From positions 3,082,501 to 3,146,500 of the forward strand of contig NZ_JAGT01000001.1 of assembly GCF_000526795.1 (NCBI RefSeq): a DNA stretch of 64,000 bases, given 5' to 3'. A program made the position numbers and the translations under genes. Origin of the DNA: Ruminococcus flavefaciens AE3010. GTDB lineage: Bacteria; Bacillota; Clostridia; Oscillospirales; Ruminococcaceae. A model generated the notes under the pieces. That model was not told the origin of the DNA. It saw nothing but the letters and a program-made list of their open reading frames with translations, and searched no databases. Shown piece after piece: positions 40,955 through 50,409 of the stretch. The stretch's first letter is position 1. Each line of letters starts with the position of its first letter.

Positions 40955-42127
40955 TTAATAAAGTATTTCTTGGCTTATGGTATCGACAGCAGCCTGAAGC
41001 TGCATATCAAAGTCGGCATTTTCGTCGTTTTCGGCAGCCACATCGGGGACAAGTCCCACGCCGTCATAGCATTCCGACACGGTCGTTCTGTATTTTGCAA
41101 CGGTGAGAACTACCGCGCCGTTGTTGCCAAACTCGGTGGTCTTCTGCATAACGCCCTTGCCGTAGGTCTTTTCGCCCACAAGCTTTGCTCCGCCGAAATC
41201 GCGGAGTGAAGCCGCAAAGAGCTCCGCCGCACTGGCTGTGTTCTTGTTTACCAGAACAGCCATTGGGATATCAAGCTTTGTATCGTCGGAGTAAATGAGA
41301 GTCTCGCTGTGACCGTCCTTGTATTCGGCAGTAGCGATAACACCCTCGGGAAGAAGCGGGTCAAGGCAGTCCGAAAGCATATCCACCATGCCGCCGCTGT
41401 TGTTGCGGACGTCGAATATTATTGCCTTTGCGCCGTTTGAGGTAAGTCTTTCAAGAGTTTCCACGAACTGCTGGGGAGTATTCTTCTTGAAGTTCGATAT
41501 TTCAATATAACCGATAGTCTCGCTGAGCATTTTTCCGCTGACGGTAGTGACCTCCATAGAGCGGCGGGTAAAGGTATAGTCCTTGTCGATGCCGTCTCTT
41601 CGGACAGTGAGCTTTATTTCCGAGCCCTCTATGCCGCGCATGGCCTCTACGGATTCGTCAAAGCCTGCATTCAGTACGTCAACGCCGTCGATGATAGTGA
41701 TTATATCACCTACGCGGAGACCTGCCTCCTGTACGGGTGACTCGCTCATTATATTGGCGATGCGGATATAGCCGCTCTCGTCGGCATCGAGCGTAAGACC
41801 GAGACCCACAAGCTGTCCCTCGTCCTCACTCTGCTCTTCAAGGTACTCCTCCTCGGAGAGAAACTTTGAGTACTTATCGTCAAGTCCCGAGATATAGCCT
41901 TTGAGGATACCGTCGCTGAGCTTGTTCTCGTCGATATTGCCGAGGAAGTTCTCGCGGACGTATGAGTCGAGGCTCTGGAGCGAGTTGTACTTCTTTGCCT
42001 TTTCGTTTACGTCAACTACCTTGGTGTTGAAGCTTTGCAGCGAGAAAAAGGAAGTCAGTATAAACGTTACCGCAGAAGCGATAGCGATAAGGCTCAGCGC
42101 CAGACCGAGACTGATTTTCTTATTCAT
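40955..42127 (-). CDS. ctpA: C-terminal processing protease (S41 family)
   Basis: About 390 residues. S41 proteases cut extracytoplasmic proteins and often tune cell-wall hydrolases. N-terminal signal/TM anchor (about 5-30), PDZ domain (about 90-165, GLGLTLDADESGYIRIANI), then the protease with Ser in NKNTASAAELFAA and Lys in GEKTYGKG. The start is uncertain: ATG 42127 is preferred, TTG 42148 possible; neither has a strong ribosome site. It follows the M23 gene in the ftsEX group, where it might process that hydrolase. Confidence 0.9.
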   Translation of the reverse strand: MNKKISLGLALSLIAIASAVTFILTSFFSLQSFNTKVVDVNEKAKKYNSLQSLDSYVRENFLGNIDENKLSDGILKGYISGLDDKYSKFLSEEEYLEEQSEDEGQLVGLGLTLDADESGYIRIANIMSESPVQEAGLRVGDIITIIDGVDVLNAGFDESVEAMRGIEGSEIKLTVRRDGIDKDYTFTRRSMEVTTVSGKMLSETIGYIEISNFKKNTPQQFVETLERLTSNGAKAIIFDVRNNSGGMVDMLSDCLDPLLPEGVIATAEYKDGHSETLIYSDDTKLDIPMAVLVNKNTASAAELFAASLRDFGGAKLVGEKTYGKGVMQKTTEFGNNGAVVLTVAKYRTTVSECYDGVGLVPDVAAENDENADFDMQLQAAVDTISQEILY

Positions 42128-42195
42128 ATTATCATCGCTTTCTGACAAAAATTCGGGCAGTTGATAGAACTGCCCAGAATCGTTGATATTATATT

Positions 42196-43572
42196 TTACG
42201 GACTAACGTAGCCAAGCGGGTCTACACGGTTTCCGTTGACACGTACCTCAAAGTGGAGGTGAGCGCCTGTTGACCAGCCTGTAGAGCCGATATAGCCGAT
42301 TACCTCGCCCTGATTTACGTACTGACCTACAGATACGGCTGCCGAAGCAAGATGACCGTATACGGTAGAATATGTGCCGTCGTGGGAGATTATGACGTAG
42401 TTGCCGTAGCCGCCGCCGCAGCCGCAGCTTCCGTTCTTGGCGTAGTCATGTGTGCATGAGTTGCATACAGCGATAACAGTACCCGACTTTGAAGCACAAG
42501 CTGCGCCGCCGTGGATACCTGCGTCACCGACGTCGATACCGCCGTGGAATGAACCCCATCTGGGTCCGTAGTAGCTTGAGATGTAGCAGAATCCCGGTGC
42601 AGGCCATGCAAATCCCGAAGCAGAAGGTGCGGGGATATAAGCAGGCTGCTGATAATCAACGGTATATGATGAACCGCTGCTCTGAGCTGATGCCTGAGCG
42701 GCTGCTGCTCTTTCTGCTGCGAGTCTTGCCTGTTCAGCCTCATAAGCTGCCTGTGCAGCTGCTGCCTGACGGGCTATCTCAGCGGATATCTCGGCGTCGA
42801 ATTCAGCGTTCATAGCTTCCAGCTCTGCCAGCTGGTCTGAGGTATAAGCCTCTTCCTGAGCTATACGTGCTATCTCAGCCTGAGTCTTTGAGTACTGGTC
42901 GTTTAGGACAGCAAGCTCGGAATCCTTTTCTTCCTTACGCTTTTCCTGTTCTTCAACTTTCATCTGGAGGTTGAGCTTTTCTGTTTCAAGTTCCTTTTTG
43001 GAGGTCTCCATTTTGTCGATGTCGGCAAGGATATCGTTTATGAGCTGCTCGTCGTAGGAAGCGATGCGGTTTACCATTTCAACTCTTGAAAGCATATCGT
43101 AGAAGCTTGATGTGCCTACTACAACAGTAGCAAGGTTGTCGTTTCCTGTAACGTACATAGCGCAGAGGCGCTGCTTGAAGAGCTCTATATTTGCATCGAT
43201 CTCGTTCTGCTGGTCGATGATGGACTGGTCGAGATCTGCGATATTGTTCTTGGCTGTGTCGATATCTGAGTTCAGGCTTTCTATCTGAGCATTAAGGAGA
43301 GTGATATTCTCCTGGATAACGGCTATCTGCTCGTTGAGAGTGTCCTGATACTTCTGCTCCTCAGCCTTATTGCCTGCAAGGGCGTCCAGCTGAGACTGGA
43401 GCTCACTGATAGTCTCTTTATTTGCTTTTATTTCCTCCTGCATCTCGGCGATAGTCATTGCTGATGCACTGTTTTTGCCTGTAGCAGATGGATAATAGGA
43501 TACAAGAGCAAGTGAAAGAGCTGCTCCTGTTACAAATGAGATGACCTTCTTAAACATATGTAGCTTTTCCAT
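42196..43572 (-). CDS. EnvC/PcsB-like M23 peptidoglycan hydrolase
   Basis: 458 residues. Signal peptide (1 to about 35), long coiled coil (about 38-270, rich in Glu/Gln/Ala), a low-complexity Ala/Gln/Ser stretch, and a C-terminal M23 (LytM) domain with HGGIDVG (zinc ligands His/Asp) and HLHFEVR. Zinc residues are intact, so it is a likely active endopeptidase, unlike E. coli EnvC. Directly downstream of ftsX; in streptococci and bacilli FtsEX gates such coiled-coil hydrolases across the membrane. ATG 43572 and 43557 are both possible; a CGGACAG/CTGTCCG hairpin (43587-43607) lies between an AAAGGAG and the start. Confidence 0.92.
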   Translation of the reverse strand: MEKLHMFKKVISFVTGAALSLALVSYYPSATGKNSASAMTIAEMQEEIKANKETISELQSQLDALAGNKAEEQKYQDTLNEQIAVIQENITLLNAQIESLNSDIDTAKNNIADLDQSIIDQQNEIDANIELFKQRLCAMYVTGNDNLATVVVGTSSFYDMLSRVEMVNRIASYDEQLINDILADIDKMETSKKELETEKLNLQMKVEEQEKRKEEKDSELAVLNDQYSKTQAEIARIAQEEAYTSDQLAELEAMNAEFDAEISAEIARQAAAAQAAYEAEQARLAAERAAAAQASAQSSGSSYTVDYQQPAYIPAPSASGFAWPAPGFCYISSYYGPRWGSFHGGIDVGDAGIHGGAACASKSGTVIAVCNSCTHDYAKNGSCGCGGGYGNYVIISHDGTYSTVYGHLASAAVSVGQYVNQGEVIGYIGSTGWSTGAHLHFEVRVNGNRVDPLGYVSP

Positions 43573-43649
43573 AATAAGCTGCTAAACGGACAGGTGTTTG
43601 CTGTCCGAATGCACACTCCTTTCGTAATTGGATTTCATATTTTCGGTAA

Positions 43650-44561
43650 TTAAACGTCGATATGTTTTCTTGTGCTGACAACGCTTCCGAGAGCGCCGAT
43701 GAGAGCACCTGAAACAAGGTATGCGATGATAACGTAGAACTGTATCTTATCGAATGGGATAAGACTGCTCACACCGAAGGTGTTCATCAGCATTCCCTGT
43801 TCCTTTATCATGTTATAGGCTGAACTGTATATAGCCCATGTTATGAAGTAAGCACCTGCGCCTGCGAAGAAGCCCGTAACCATACCCTCAACGAAGAAGG
43901 GGAGTCTGATAAAGGCGTTTGTAGCGCCGACGTACTTCATGATCTGTATCTCCTCACGGCGTGCAAAAACGCTTGCCTTTGTGGTATTGGAGATGATTAT
44001 CATTGAAACGACGGCAAGAGCTATGATTATAGCGCCTGCGATTATAGAGACCACCTTTCTGAGCTCTCTGAGAAACTCAGCGACCTGGGGTGAAGCAGAA
44101 GCGCTCTGGATATTTGCGATAGCGCTTATCTCCTGTGTAGTCTCTGTTATCTTATCGGTGTTCTTGACGGTAACGCTGAAGCCGTCAGGCATAAAGCTTG
44201 CGTCGCTGCCGATATACTCGTCGAAAATTTTCTCAGCATTGGGGAGGCTTGCCTTCTGTCTTGCAAGGGCGTCCTCCTTGGAAATGAATTCCACCTTGTC
44301 GATATTGGGGAGCTCCTTTATAGCAGCCTCGGCTGCGGAGTTCTGTTCCTCGGTAGTGCCCACGTTCATTAGGACGACTACCTCGTTCTGGCTTCCCAGA
44401 CCCTTTATCATGGAATTGAGGTTGATATAGAACAGACCTGCTATTCCAACAAGGAGAAGTGATATGAGCAGAACGCAGAAGGTAGCGAATGCCATCATTT
44501 TATTTTTCCAGATATTCTCCACGCCCTGATCGGCGAGGTATCTGATACCGCTTAATTTCAT
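43650..44561 (-). CDS. ftsX: Cell division protein FtsX
   Basis: 303 residues. Membrane partner of FtsE: cytoplasmic N-terminus (GIRYLADQGVENIWKNKMMAFATF), TM1 (about 23-45), an extracellular loop (about 46-165) that would contact the hydrolase, and three more TM helices (about 172-195, 222-245, 268-292). It lacks its own ribosome spacing, overlapping ftsE by 4 nt (ATGA), so the two are translationally coupled. Confidence 0.96.
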   Translation of the reverse strand: MKLSGIRYLADQGVENIWKNKMMAFATFCVLLISLLLVGIAGLFYINLNSMIKGLGSQNEVVVLMNVGTTEEQNSAAEAAIKELPNIDKVEFISKEDALARQKASLPNAEKIFDEYIGSDASFMPDGFSVTVKNTDKITETTQEISAIANIQSASASPQVAEFLRELRKVVSIIAGAIIIALAVVSMIIISNTTKASVFARREEIQIMKYVGATNAFIRLPFFVEGMVTGFFAGAGAYFITWAIYSSAYNMIKEQGMLMNTFGVSSLIPFDKIQFYVIIAYLVSGALIGALGSVVSTRKHIDV

Positions 44562-45565
44562 TCCGCACCCCCTTCAGTCTTTTCTGTGAGTGCGGCGAGC
44601 ATCTCCTGGGGAGTTGGCTCGGCTGATTTGGGCTTTGGCGACAGATCGACGTCGATATTGTCTGCCAGCTTCTGCATATCTTCCTTTTCAGCCTTTGGGG
44701 CAGCATCGGGGATACCGCCTATAGCTGATATTATATCATCGGCGGTCATATTTTCGATAGGGAGGTCGATAGCCTCCTCGGTATTGACCATATCCGCGGA
44801 CTCTGTATCCTCGGCAGCCTCGGCTTCGCTGATAGCGACAGCCATAGCCTCGGGAGTTATCTCGCTGTCAATATCGGGTATAAGCTCGTCACCCGTACCT
44901 GTGATGACCTCATCGAAGACTATTTCGCCCTCGGTGATATTGATGATACGTCCGCCGAAGTGACGGACAAGATCATGCTCATGAGTTACCATGAGTATGG
45001 TAGTACCCTGATCGTTTATGCCCTTGAGGAGCTCAACTATCTCGTAGGAGAGCTCCGGGTCGATATTACCCGTAGGCTCGTCGGCGATTATGAGCTGGGG
45101 GTCGTTTACCAGCGCACGGGCAATAGCCACACGCTGCTTTTCACCGCCCGACAGCTCGTCGGGGTAAGAATTTGTCTTTGCATGGAGTCCTACAAGACTG
45201 ATAACGTATGGGACTCTCTTGCGTATGTACTTGATGGGAGCGTCGATAACTCTGAGAACGAAAGCGATGTTCTCATAGACTGTCATTGACGGTATCAAGC
45301 GGAAATCCTGAAATACGAAGCCGAGAGTACGGCGGAATTCAGGTATCTTGCGTTTTTTGAGCTTGTTGAGGTTATAGCCGTTTACGGTAACTACACCGCT
45401 GGTAGCGTCTATCTCCTTCAGAAGCAGTTTTATCATAGTACTTTTTCCCGCACCTGATGAACCTACAACGAAAGCGAAGTCGCCGTCGTTTATCTTCAGA
45501 CTGACGTTGTTCAAAGCGTCAACGCCGCTGGAGTAGGTCACGGATACGTTTTTAAGTTCTACCAA
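44558..45565 (-). CDS. ftsE: Cell division ATPase FtsE with long acidic C-terminal extension
   Basis: 335 residues, versus about 225-230 usual. The first ~225 are a normal FtsE: Walker A GSSGAGKST, Q-loop FVFQDFRL, signature LSGGEKQRVAIARAL, Walker B LIIADEPTGNID, switch His THEHDLV. The remaining ~110 residues are acidic, Ala/Pro-rich and probably disordered (repeated Glu/Asp/Ile stretches, ending LTEKTEGGAE). Start is TTG 45565, with AAGGTAGGTG about 7 nt upstream; no ATG fits. It powers the FtsX-M23 system at the septum. Hairpin AGGGCGG/CCGCCCT (45592-45609) lies between it and the upstream regulator gene. Confidence 0.95.
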   Translation of the reverse strand: MVELKNVSVTYSSGVDALNNVSLKINDGDFAFVVGSSGAGKSTMIKLLLKEIDATSGVVTVNGYNLNKLKKRKIPEFRRTLGFVFQDFRLIPSMTVYENIAFVLRVIDAPIKYIRKRVPYVISLVGLHAKTNSYPDELSGGEKQRVAIARALVNDPQLIIADEPTGNIDPELSYEIVELLKGINDQGTTILMVTHEHDLVRHFGGRIINITEGEIVFDEVITGTGDELIPDIDSEITPEAMAVAISEAEAAEDTESADMVNTEEAIDLPIENMTADDIISAIGGIPDAAPKAEKEDMQKLADNIDVDLSPKPKSAEPTPQEMLAALTEKTEGGAE

Positions 45566-45641
45566 TGGGTTACACCTACCTTAATCTGTCAAGGGCGGAG
45601 AACCGCCCTCAAAAAGTCCTCATATACCCCTTGATAAATGA

Positions 45642-46727
45642 TCAGAACTTTACAGGATTAGCGGACAGGTACTTCTTTACCATGAGAGCGATCTTGAATA
45701 TGATAGCGTGATCGAACTCGCGGAGATCGAGACCTGTGAGCTTCTTGATCTTTTCGAGTCTGTATACGAGAGTATTTCTGTGTACGAAGAGCTTTCTTGA
45801 TGTTTCTGAAACGTTGAGGTTGTTCTCGAAGAACTTCTGGATAGTAAAGAGTGTTTCGTGGTCGAGAGACTCGATGCTGCCCACCTTGAATACCTCGTGG
45901 AGGAATGTCTCGCAGAGAGTTGTGGGAAGGTGGTAGATAAGACGAGCGATACCAAGGTTGTCGTAGCTAACGATCACCTTGTCTGTATCGAATACCTTGC
46001 CGACCTCAAGAGCCATCTGAGCTTCCTTGAATGAACGTGCAAGATCTTTAACGCCGACAACGGCTGTACCGATACCAACGTTTACTCTTGTATAGAACTC
46101 GCTGCTGAGTGTATCAGCGATAGAGCGAGCCAGCTTTTCGAGGTCCTTTGAGTCAACAGCGCTCTTGAGCTCCTTGACGAGAACGATATCAGTCTCGGTT
46201 ATATTGAAGACAAAGTCCTTGTTCTTGTCAGGGAAGAGGTTCTGTATTACATCATATGCAGAGATGTCGTTAGCTGAGATTATTCTGATAAGGAATACAG
46301 CACGGCTGATCTCGGCATTGAAGTGGAGCTCTCTTGCCTTGATAACGATGTCTCCTGGGAGAACGTTATCGAGGATAACATTCTTGATGAAGTTGTTTCT
46401 GTCATACTTCTCATCGTAGTACTGCTTGATATTTGAAAGTGCGATAGCAAGAATGCTTGCATATTTAGCAGCAGCGTCGTCTACGCCTTCAACGAAAACA
46501 GCGTAGTCGGGCTTTACTCTTGAACCGAAGGGCTTGTATGTGAAGCCGTCGCGGATAAAGATATCGTGTGAATCGCTGAGGTCCAGAGATACGAACTCAT
46601 TAGTTGTTCCCACGCGAGTAAGGTCGCTGCAGGCAATGATCGTAGCTGTCTCGTCAACAACACCGATAGTAGCGTCGATAGAATCGCGCATCTGATGAAC
46701 TAAACCCTGAAATAATCTGTTGGACAT
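45642..46727 (-). CDS. CdaR/PucR family transcriptional regulator
   Basis: 361 residues. N-terminal sugar-diacid-recognition-like region (MSNRLFQGLVHQMRDSIDATIGVVDETATIIACSD), a middle degenerate GGDEF-like part (about 150-250), and the C-terminal PucR-type HTH (FFENNLNVSETSRKLFVHRNTLVYRLEKIKKLTGLDL). B. subtilis and E. coli relatives sense organic acids; the ligand here is unknown. AAAGGATG precedes the ATG, and an extended -10 (TGTTACAAT, TACAAT at 46816-46821) lies about 90 nt upstream. It sits 76 nt before ftsE on the same strand, so it could control or be cotranscribed with ftsEX. Confidence 0.88.
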   Translation of the reverse strand: MSNRLFQGLVHQMRDSIDATIGVVDETATIIACSDLTRVGTTNEFVSLDLSDSHDIFIRDGFTYKPFGSRVKPDYAVFVEGVDDAAAKYASILAIALSNIKQYYDEKYDRNNFIKNVILDNVLPGDIVIKARELHFNAEISRAVFLIRIISANDISAYDVIQNLFPDKNKDFVFNITETDIVLVKELKSAVDSKDLEKLARSIADTLSSEFYTRVNVGIGTAVVGVKDLARSFKEAQMALEVGKVFDTDKVIVSYDNLGIARLIYHLPTTLCETFLHEVFKVGSIESLDHETLFTIQKFFENNLNVSETSRKLFVHRNTLVYRLEKIKKLTGLDLREFDHAIIFKIALMVKKYLSANPVKF

Positions 46728-46909
46728 GATTTACATCCTTTCTCTTAATAAGATCTTATTTTGAGCGGACCTTCAAGGAGAGTCGGGGAGCATTTTACTC
46801 CTCAACATATTACAAATTGTAACACATTTTTGGCTCTAATTTGTTAACAAAGTGTTAACATTCGTCTGAAGGCTCACAAACATGACTTAATTATATGTTG
46901 ATTTTTGTT

Positions 46910-46932
46910 AAATACTGCCAAAGGGCAGTTGC
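46910..46932 (-). terminator. Terminator after argS
   Basis: Stem ACTGCC/GGCAGT (46914-46919, 46924-46929) followed on the minus strand by ATTTAAC. The T run is weak. The rest of the gap up to 46727 holds the regulator's leader. Confidence 0.55.
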
Positions 46933-46956
46933 TTCTTTGTAACCAAGCTGTAATTT

Positions 46957-48726
46957 TTACATCTTCTCTGGACGGTCAATATTGAGTATCTCCAGTGTAT
47001 TTCTCAGTACCTGACGTACTGCAACGCTGAGGAGGATACGTGCGTCCCTGAGCTGCTGAGTCTCTGCGTTCTTTACGCTGCATGCGTCGTAGAAGCGGTG
47101 GAACAGAGTAGCAAGGTCGATAGCGTACTTTGTGATCTTTGCGGGATCGTAGGCCTTAGCCGCCATATCTATCTCGCGGGGAAGCGAAGCAAGGTGGCGG
47201 ATAAGCTCTATCTCTCTAGGGTCAGAAAGCAGGTCAAAGTCTGCTGATTCGGGAACATTTATGCCCTCGTCTGCCAGAGTTCTGAGCATACTGCAAATTC
47301 TTGCGTGTGCGTACTGAACATAGTACACAGGGTTCTGTGAGGTCTTTTCGATTGCCAGACCGAGGTCGAACTCAAACTGTGAATTAGCCTCACGGAGATT
47401 GAAGAAGAATCTTGCGGCGTCTATTGGTATCTCATCAAGGAGAGTTACCAGCGTGATAGCCTTGCCGCTTCTCTTTGAGAGCTTTACTGTCTCGCCGTTG
47501 CGGACAAGTCTTACCATCTGCATGAGAACTACATCAAGCTTTGTCTCGTCAACGCCGAGAGCGTTGAGAGCGGCTTTAAGTCTCGGTACGTATCCGTGGT
47601 GGTCTGCGCCGAGGACGTTTATAGCCTTGTCGAAGCCTCGTGTTACCAGCTTGTTGTAGTGGTAAGCGATATCGGGAACGATATATGTGTAAAGACCGTT
47701 GCTTCTCTTTAATACGAAGTCCTTGTCCATTCCGTATTCCGTAGCCTTGAACCATATCGCACCGTCCTGCTCGTAAGCCTTACCTGCTTCCATGAGCTTG
47801 TCAACGACCAGCTTTGTCTCGTTCTTTTCGTGGACTGTGCTCTCTCTGAACCAGTTATCGTAAACGATACGGTACTTTTTAAGGTCGCGTTCCAGACCTG
47901 CTATATTAATAGGAAGCGCGTAGTCAACGAGAGCCTTGCGGCGTTCCTCCTCGGATACGCTCTCCATAGCCTTGCCGTTTATATCGTAGAAGTTCTTGGC
48001 GTGCTCGATGATGTCTGTACCGAGGTAAACGTCCTCGGGCATCTGGAACTCTCCGCCCTCGCCGCTGCCCTCATATATTACGGAGCAGAGCTTGTCGGTG
48101 TCGTCCTTGTACTGAGCAATGAGCTCCTGACCCTTTGGTGAGCAGAGCTGTAAGTATCTGAGCTCAAGTGATTTGCCGAACTTCTCTATCTGGTTGCCTG
48201 CGTCGTTTACGTAGAACTCGCGCTCTGCGTGATAGCCTGCCCACTGGAGCACGCTTGCGAGACAGTCGCCGATAGCGCCGCCTCTTGCATTACCGATATG
48301 CATAGGACCTGTGGGGTTGGCGGAAACGAACTCAACGAGGACCTTCTTGCCCTTGCCAAGCTCGGTCTTTCCGTAGTCGCCGCCCTCTTCAAGAACGCTG
48401 CGGACTACGTCTGAGAACCAGCTTCTTCCAAGGAAGAAATTGAGGAATCCTGGACCAGCCACCTCTGCCTTTTCGAAGATAGTGCCCTCAAGGCTGAGCT
48501 TCTCGCATATGAGCTCTGCTATCTTGCGGGGTGGCATTTTCAGTGCCTTTGCGCATACCATTGCAGTATTCGCAGCAAAATCGCCGTGGGATTTGTCCGC
48601 AGGTATCTCGATGTTGAAGCTGGGCAGGGGAACTGCGGGGATAGCTTCCTCTGATACCAGAACTCCCAGAGCGTCCATGATTATCTCACGGAGACGGAGG
48701 GAAGCGGAATTGATAAGGTCTGACAT
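46957..48726 (-). CDS. argS: Arginyl-tRNA synthetase
   Basis: 589 residues. ArgS charges tRNA-Arg. N-terminal Add-1 domain, class I motif HIGN in NPTGPMHIGNARGGAIGD, the KMSKS-loop equivalent KLSKRSGKAITL and a C-terminal DALR anticodon-binding domain (YVQYAHARICSMLR to end). GAAAGGATAG precedes the ATG. The pair DUF1934-argS matches ywiB-argS in B. subtilis. Confidence 0.97.
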   Translation of the reverse strand: MSDLINSASLRLREIIMDALGVLVSEEAIPAVPLPSFNIEIPADKSHGDFAANTAMVCAKALKMPPRKIAELICEKLSLEGTIFEKAEVAGPGFLNFFLGRSWFSDVVRSVLEEGGDYGKTELGKGKKVLVEFVSANPTGPMHIGNARGGAIGDCLASVLQWAGYHAEREFYVNDAGNQIEKFGKSLELRYLQLCSPKGQELIAQYKDDTDKLCSVIYEGSGEGGEFQMPEDVYLGTDIIEHAKNFYDINGKAMESVSEEERRKALVDYALPINIAGLERDLKKYRIVYDNWFRESTVHEKNETKLVVDKLMEAGKAYEQDGAIWFKATEYGMDKDFVLKRSNGLYTYIVPDIAYHYNKLVTRGFDKAINVLGADHHGYVPRLKAALNALGVDETKLDVVLMQMVRLVRNGETVKLSKRSGKAITLVTLLDEIPIDAARFFFNLREANSQFEFDLGLAIEKTSQNPVYYVQYAHARICSMLRTLADEGINVPESADFDLLSDPREIELIRHLASLPREIDMAAKAYDPAKITKYAIDLATLFHRFYDACSVKNAETQQLRDARILLSVAVRQVLRNTLEILNIDRPEKM

Positions 48727-48749
48727 TTTATCTATCCTTTCTTTCGGGC

Positions 48750-49172
48750 TCAGTTCTGAGCCTGTACTGTCATGATTATCTCGTTATCTGAAAGATACGA
48801 GGAATTAAGATCAAGGGTATATTTCATATACAGCCTGCCATTTTCGGCAAGAGTGTTCTCTATAGCGTGGGTGTAGACGCCTATCTGCAAATTGCCGTAG
48901 GGAGTACCGTACTGGCAGAAGTGCTTGCGTCCTATCTCCAGCGAGAGCACTGAATTTGCTGTTCCCTCACGGGTGATCGAAGCATTCTTGCTGTCGTCCA
49001 CCTTTATAGTAGTGACGGAGCCCTCAAAGCCTGTAGCCGAGGTGTCCTCATAGGAGATTATGTCCCAGCCGTTCTCGCGGGTGAGGCTTGCCTTGGTGAG
49101 CAGCTCGGTCTCGCTCTTTTCGTTCTCCTGCCACTGTATGCTCGTAAGAGAGATCAATACGTTATTTTTCAA
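48750..49172 (-). CDS. DUF1934 (YwiB-like) beta-barrel protein
   Basis: 140 residues. The family has a lipocalin-like barrel of unknown function and often precedes argS, as here (23 nt gap). Typical end: LYMKYTLDLNSSYLSDNEIIMTVQ. Start is TTG 49172, with AAGGAGATAACT immediately upstream. It follows the Ddl-like gene by 22 nt, so the three genes form one unit. Confidence 0.85.
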   Translation of the reverse strand: MKNNVLISLTSIQWQENEKSETELLTKASLTRENGWDIISYEDTSATGFEGSVTTIKVDDSKNASITREGTANSVLSLEIGRKHFCQYGTPYGNLQIGVYTHAIENTLAENGRLYMKYTLDLNSSYLSDNEIIMTVQAQN

Positions 49173-49194
49173 AGTTATCTCCTTAGTGTCTTTC

Positions 49195-50268
49195 TCAGTA
49201 ATTTCTGTCCGAGTTCTCCACAGCCTGCTCGAGGAGCATGTCTATGAGGTCCTCATGGTCGTAGCCCAGCTGTTCCATAAGCTTCGGGAAAACGCTGGTG
49301 CTTTTAAGTCCGGGCATAGTGCCGATCTTGTTCAGGAGCAGCTCTCCGTCATCGGTGAGGAAGAGGTCAACTCTTGCCATGCCCTTGCAGCCCAGAGCCT
49401 TGAAGGCTGTAGTTGCTATCTCCTTTGCCTTTTTTGCAGTCTCGGGAGTTATATTGGCAGGGATAGTGAGATCGTCGCCCGAGCTTACGTTGAAGTCGCT
49501 TGGGTCATATATTTTATCGGAGGCGATTATCTCTCCCACAGGTGAGCATATGAGGTTATCGTAGCCGATAACTGCCACTTCAAGCTTGCGTGCATGTACG
49601 TATTTTTCGACTATGACCTTGTTGTCGTTGGAAAAAGCCACCTTGACAGCGGTCAGAAAGCCCTCCATGTCCTTTACGAAGCTGATGCCCTGATTGCTGC
49701 CGCTCTTTGCAGGCTTTACCACCAGATCGCAGCCGAACCTATCGGCGATCTCGGTGCATTTCTTGTCCAGCTCGCTCAGCTCACGCTGAGTGATGAGCGC
49801 CCATTCGGGAGTCTTTATGTTGTGATCGTCCATTATCATGTGTGTATGGGACTTATCCATGCATGAACCGCAGGCGAGCACGCCGCTGCCGACGTAGGGT
49901 ATGCCCGACAGGTCAAGAAGTCCCTGTATAGTACCGTCGCCGCCCTTTTTGCCCATGAGTATGGGGAGCACGACGTCTATCCTTTTAACTGAGGTCTCGC
50001 CGTTTTCAATGGTTATGATGCCTCTGTGGAGAGGATCGGGCGAAATGAAAGCCGAGGTGCAGTCGGTATTCTGTTCCCATGTTCCGTCAGCTATCTCCTC
50101 GGGCGAGCCGGGGAAGAACAGCCAGCGTCCCTTGCGGGTGATGCCGATGCAGATGACCTCATAGGTGTCTCGTGGTATGTTCTTTATGACCTCTGCGGCA
50201 GAGGCCAGTGAAAGGGCGTGTTCCCGGGCAGTGCCGCCGAAGATCACAGCCGCTTTGATCTTTGCCAT
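49195..50268 (-). CDS. Divergent D-Ala-D-Ala ligase family ATP-grasp protein
   Basis: 357 residues with the overall Ddl layout: N-terminal VIFGGTAREHALSLASA, ATP-grasp Lys in VVKPAKSGSNQGISF, C-terminal RVDLFLTDDGELLL and TMPGL. Several near-invariant residues are changed. The Mg-binding motif N-E-x-N before T-x-P-G reads N-K-I-G; the loop LHGxxGEDG reads LMGKKGGDG; the YDYxxKY segment is replaced (GEIIASDKIYDPSDFN). A normal Ddl joins two D-Ala for peptidoglycan; this one may use another substrate or be inactive. AAAGGAG precedes the ATG. First gene of the unit ending in argS. Confidence 0.8.
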   Translation of the reverse strand: MAKIKAAVIFGGTAREHALSLASAAEVIKNIPRDTYEVICIGITRKGRWLFFPGSPEEIADGTWEQNTDCTSAFISPDPLHRGIITIENGETSVKRIDVVLPILMGKKGGDGTIQGLLDLSGIPYVGSGVLACGSCMDKSHTHMIMDDHNIKTPEWALITQRELSELDKKCTEIADRFGCDLVVKPAKSGSNQGISFVKDMEGFLTAVKVAFSNDNKVIVEKYVHARKLEVAVIGYDNLICSPVGEIIASDKIYDPSDFNVSSGDDLTIPANITPETAKKAKEIATTAFKALGCKGMARVDLFLTDDGELLLNKIGTMPGLKSTSVFPKLMEQLGYDHEDLIDMLLEQAVENSDRNY

Positions 50269-50409
50269 ATGTTTCTCCTTTATATATAGTACACTTTATT
50301 TTTTATTGTCATTTTCAAGTATCACTATATTTTATCATATTTCACAAAAAACTGCAAGTATTTTTTGCGGAAATGAAGAATAGCACAGTGAAATTCGCAA
50401 GGATAGTAT

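Noticed and set aside
50269..50330. Promoter of the Ddl-like unit
   Set aside because: Minus-strand TGACAA with TATATA at 17 bp is present but both boxes are poor; not listed as a feature.
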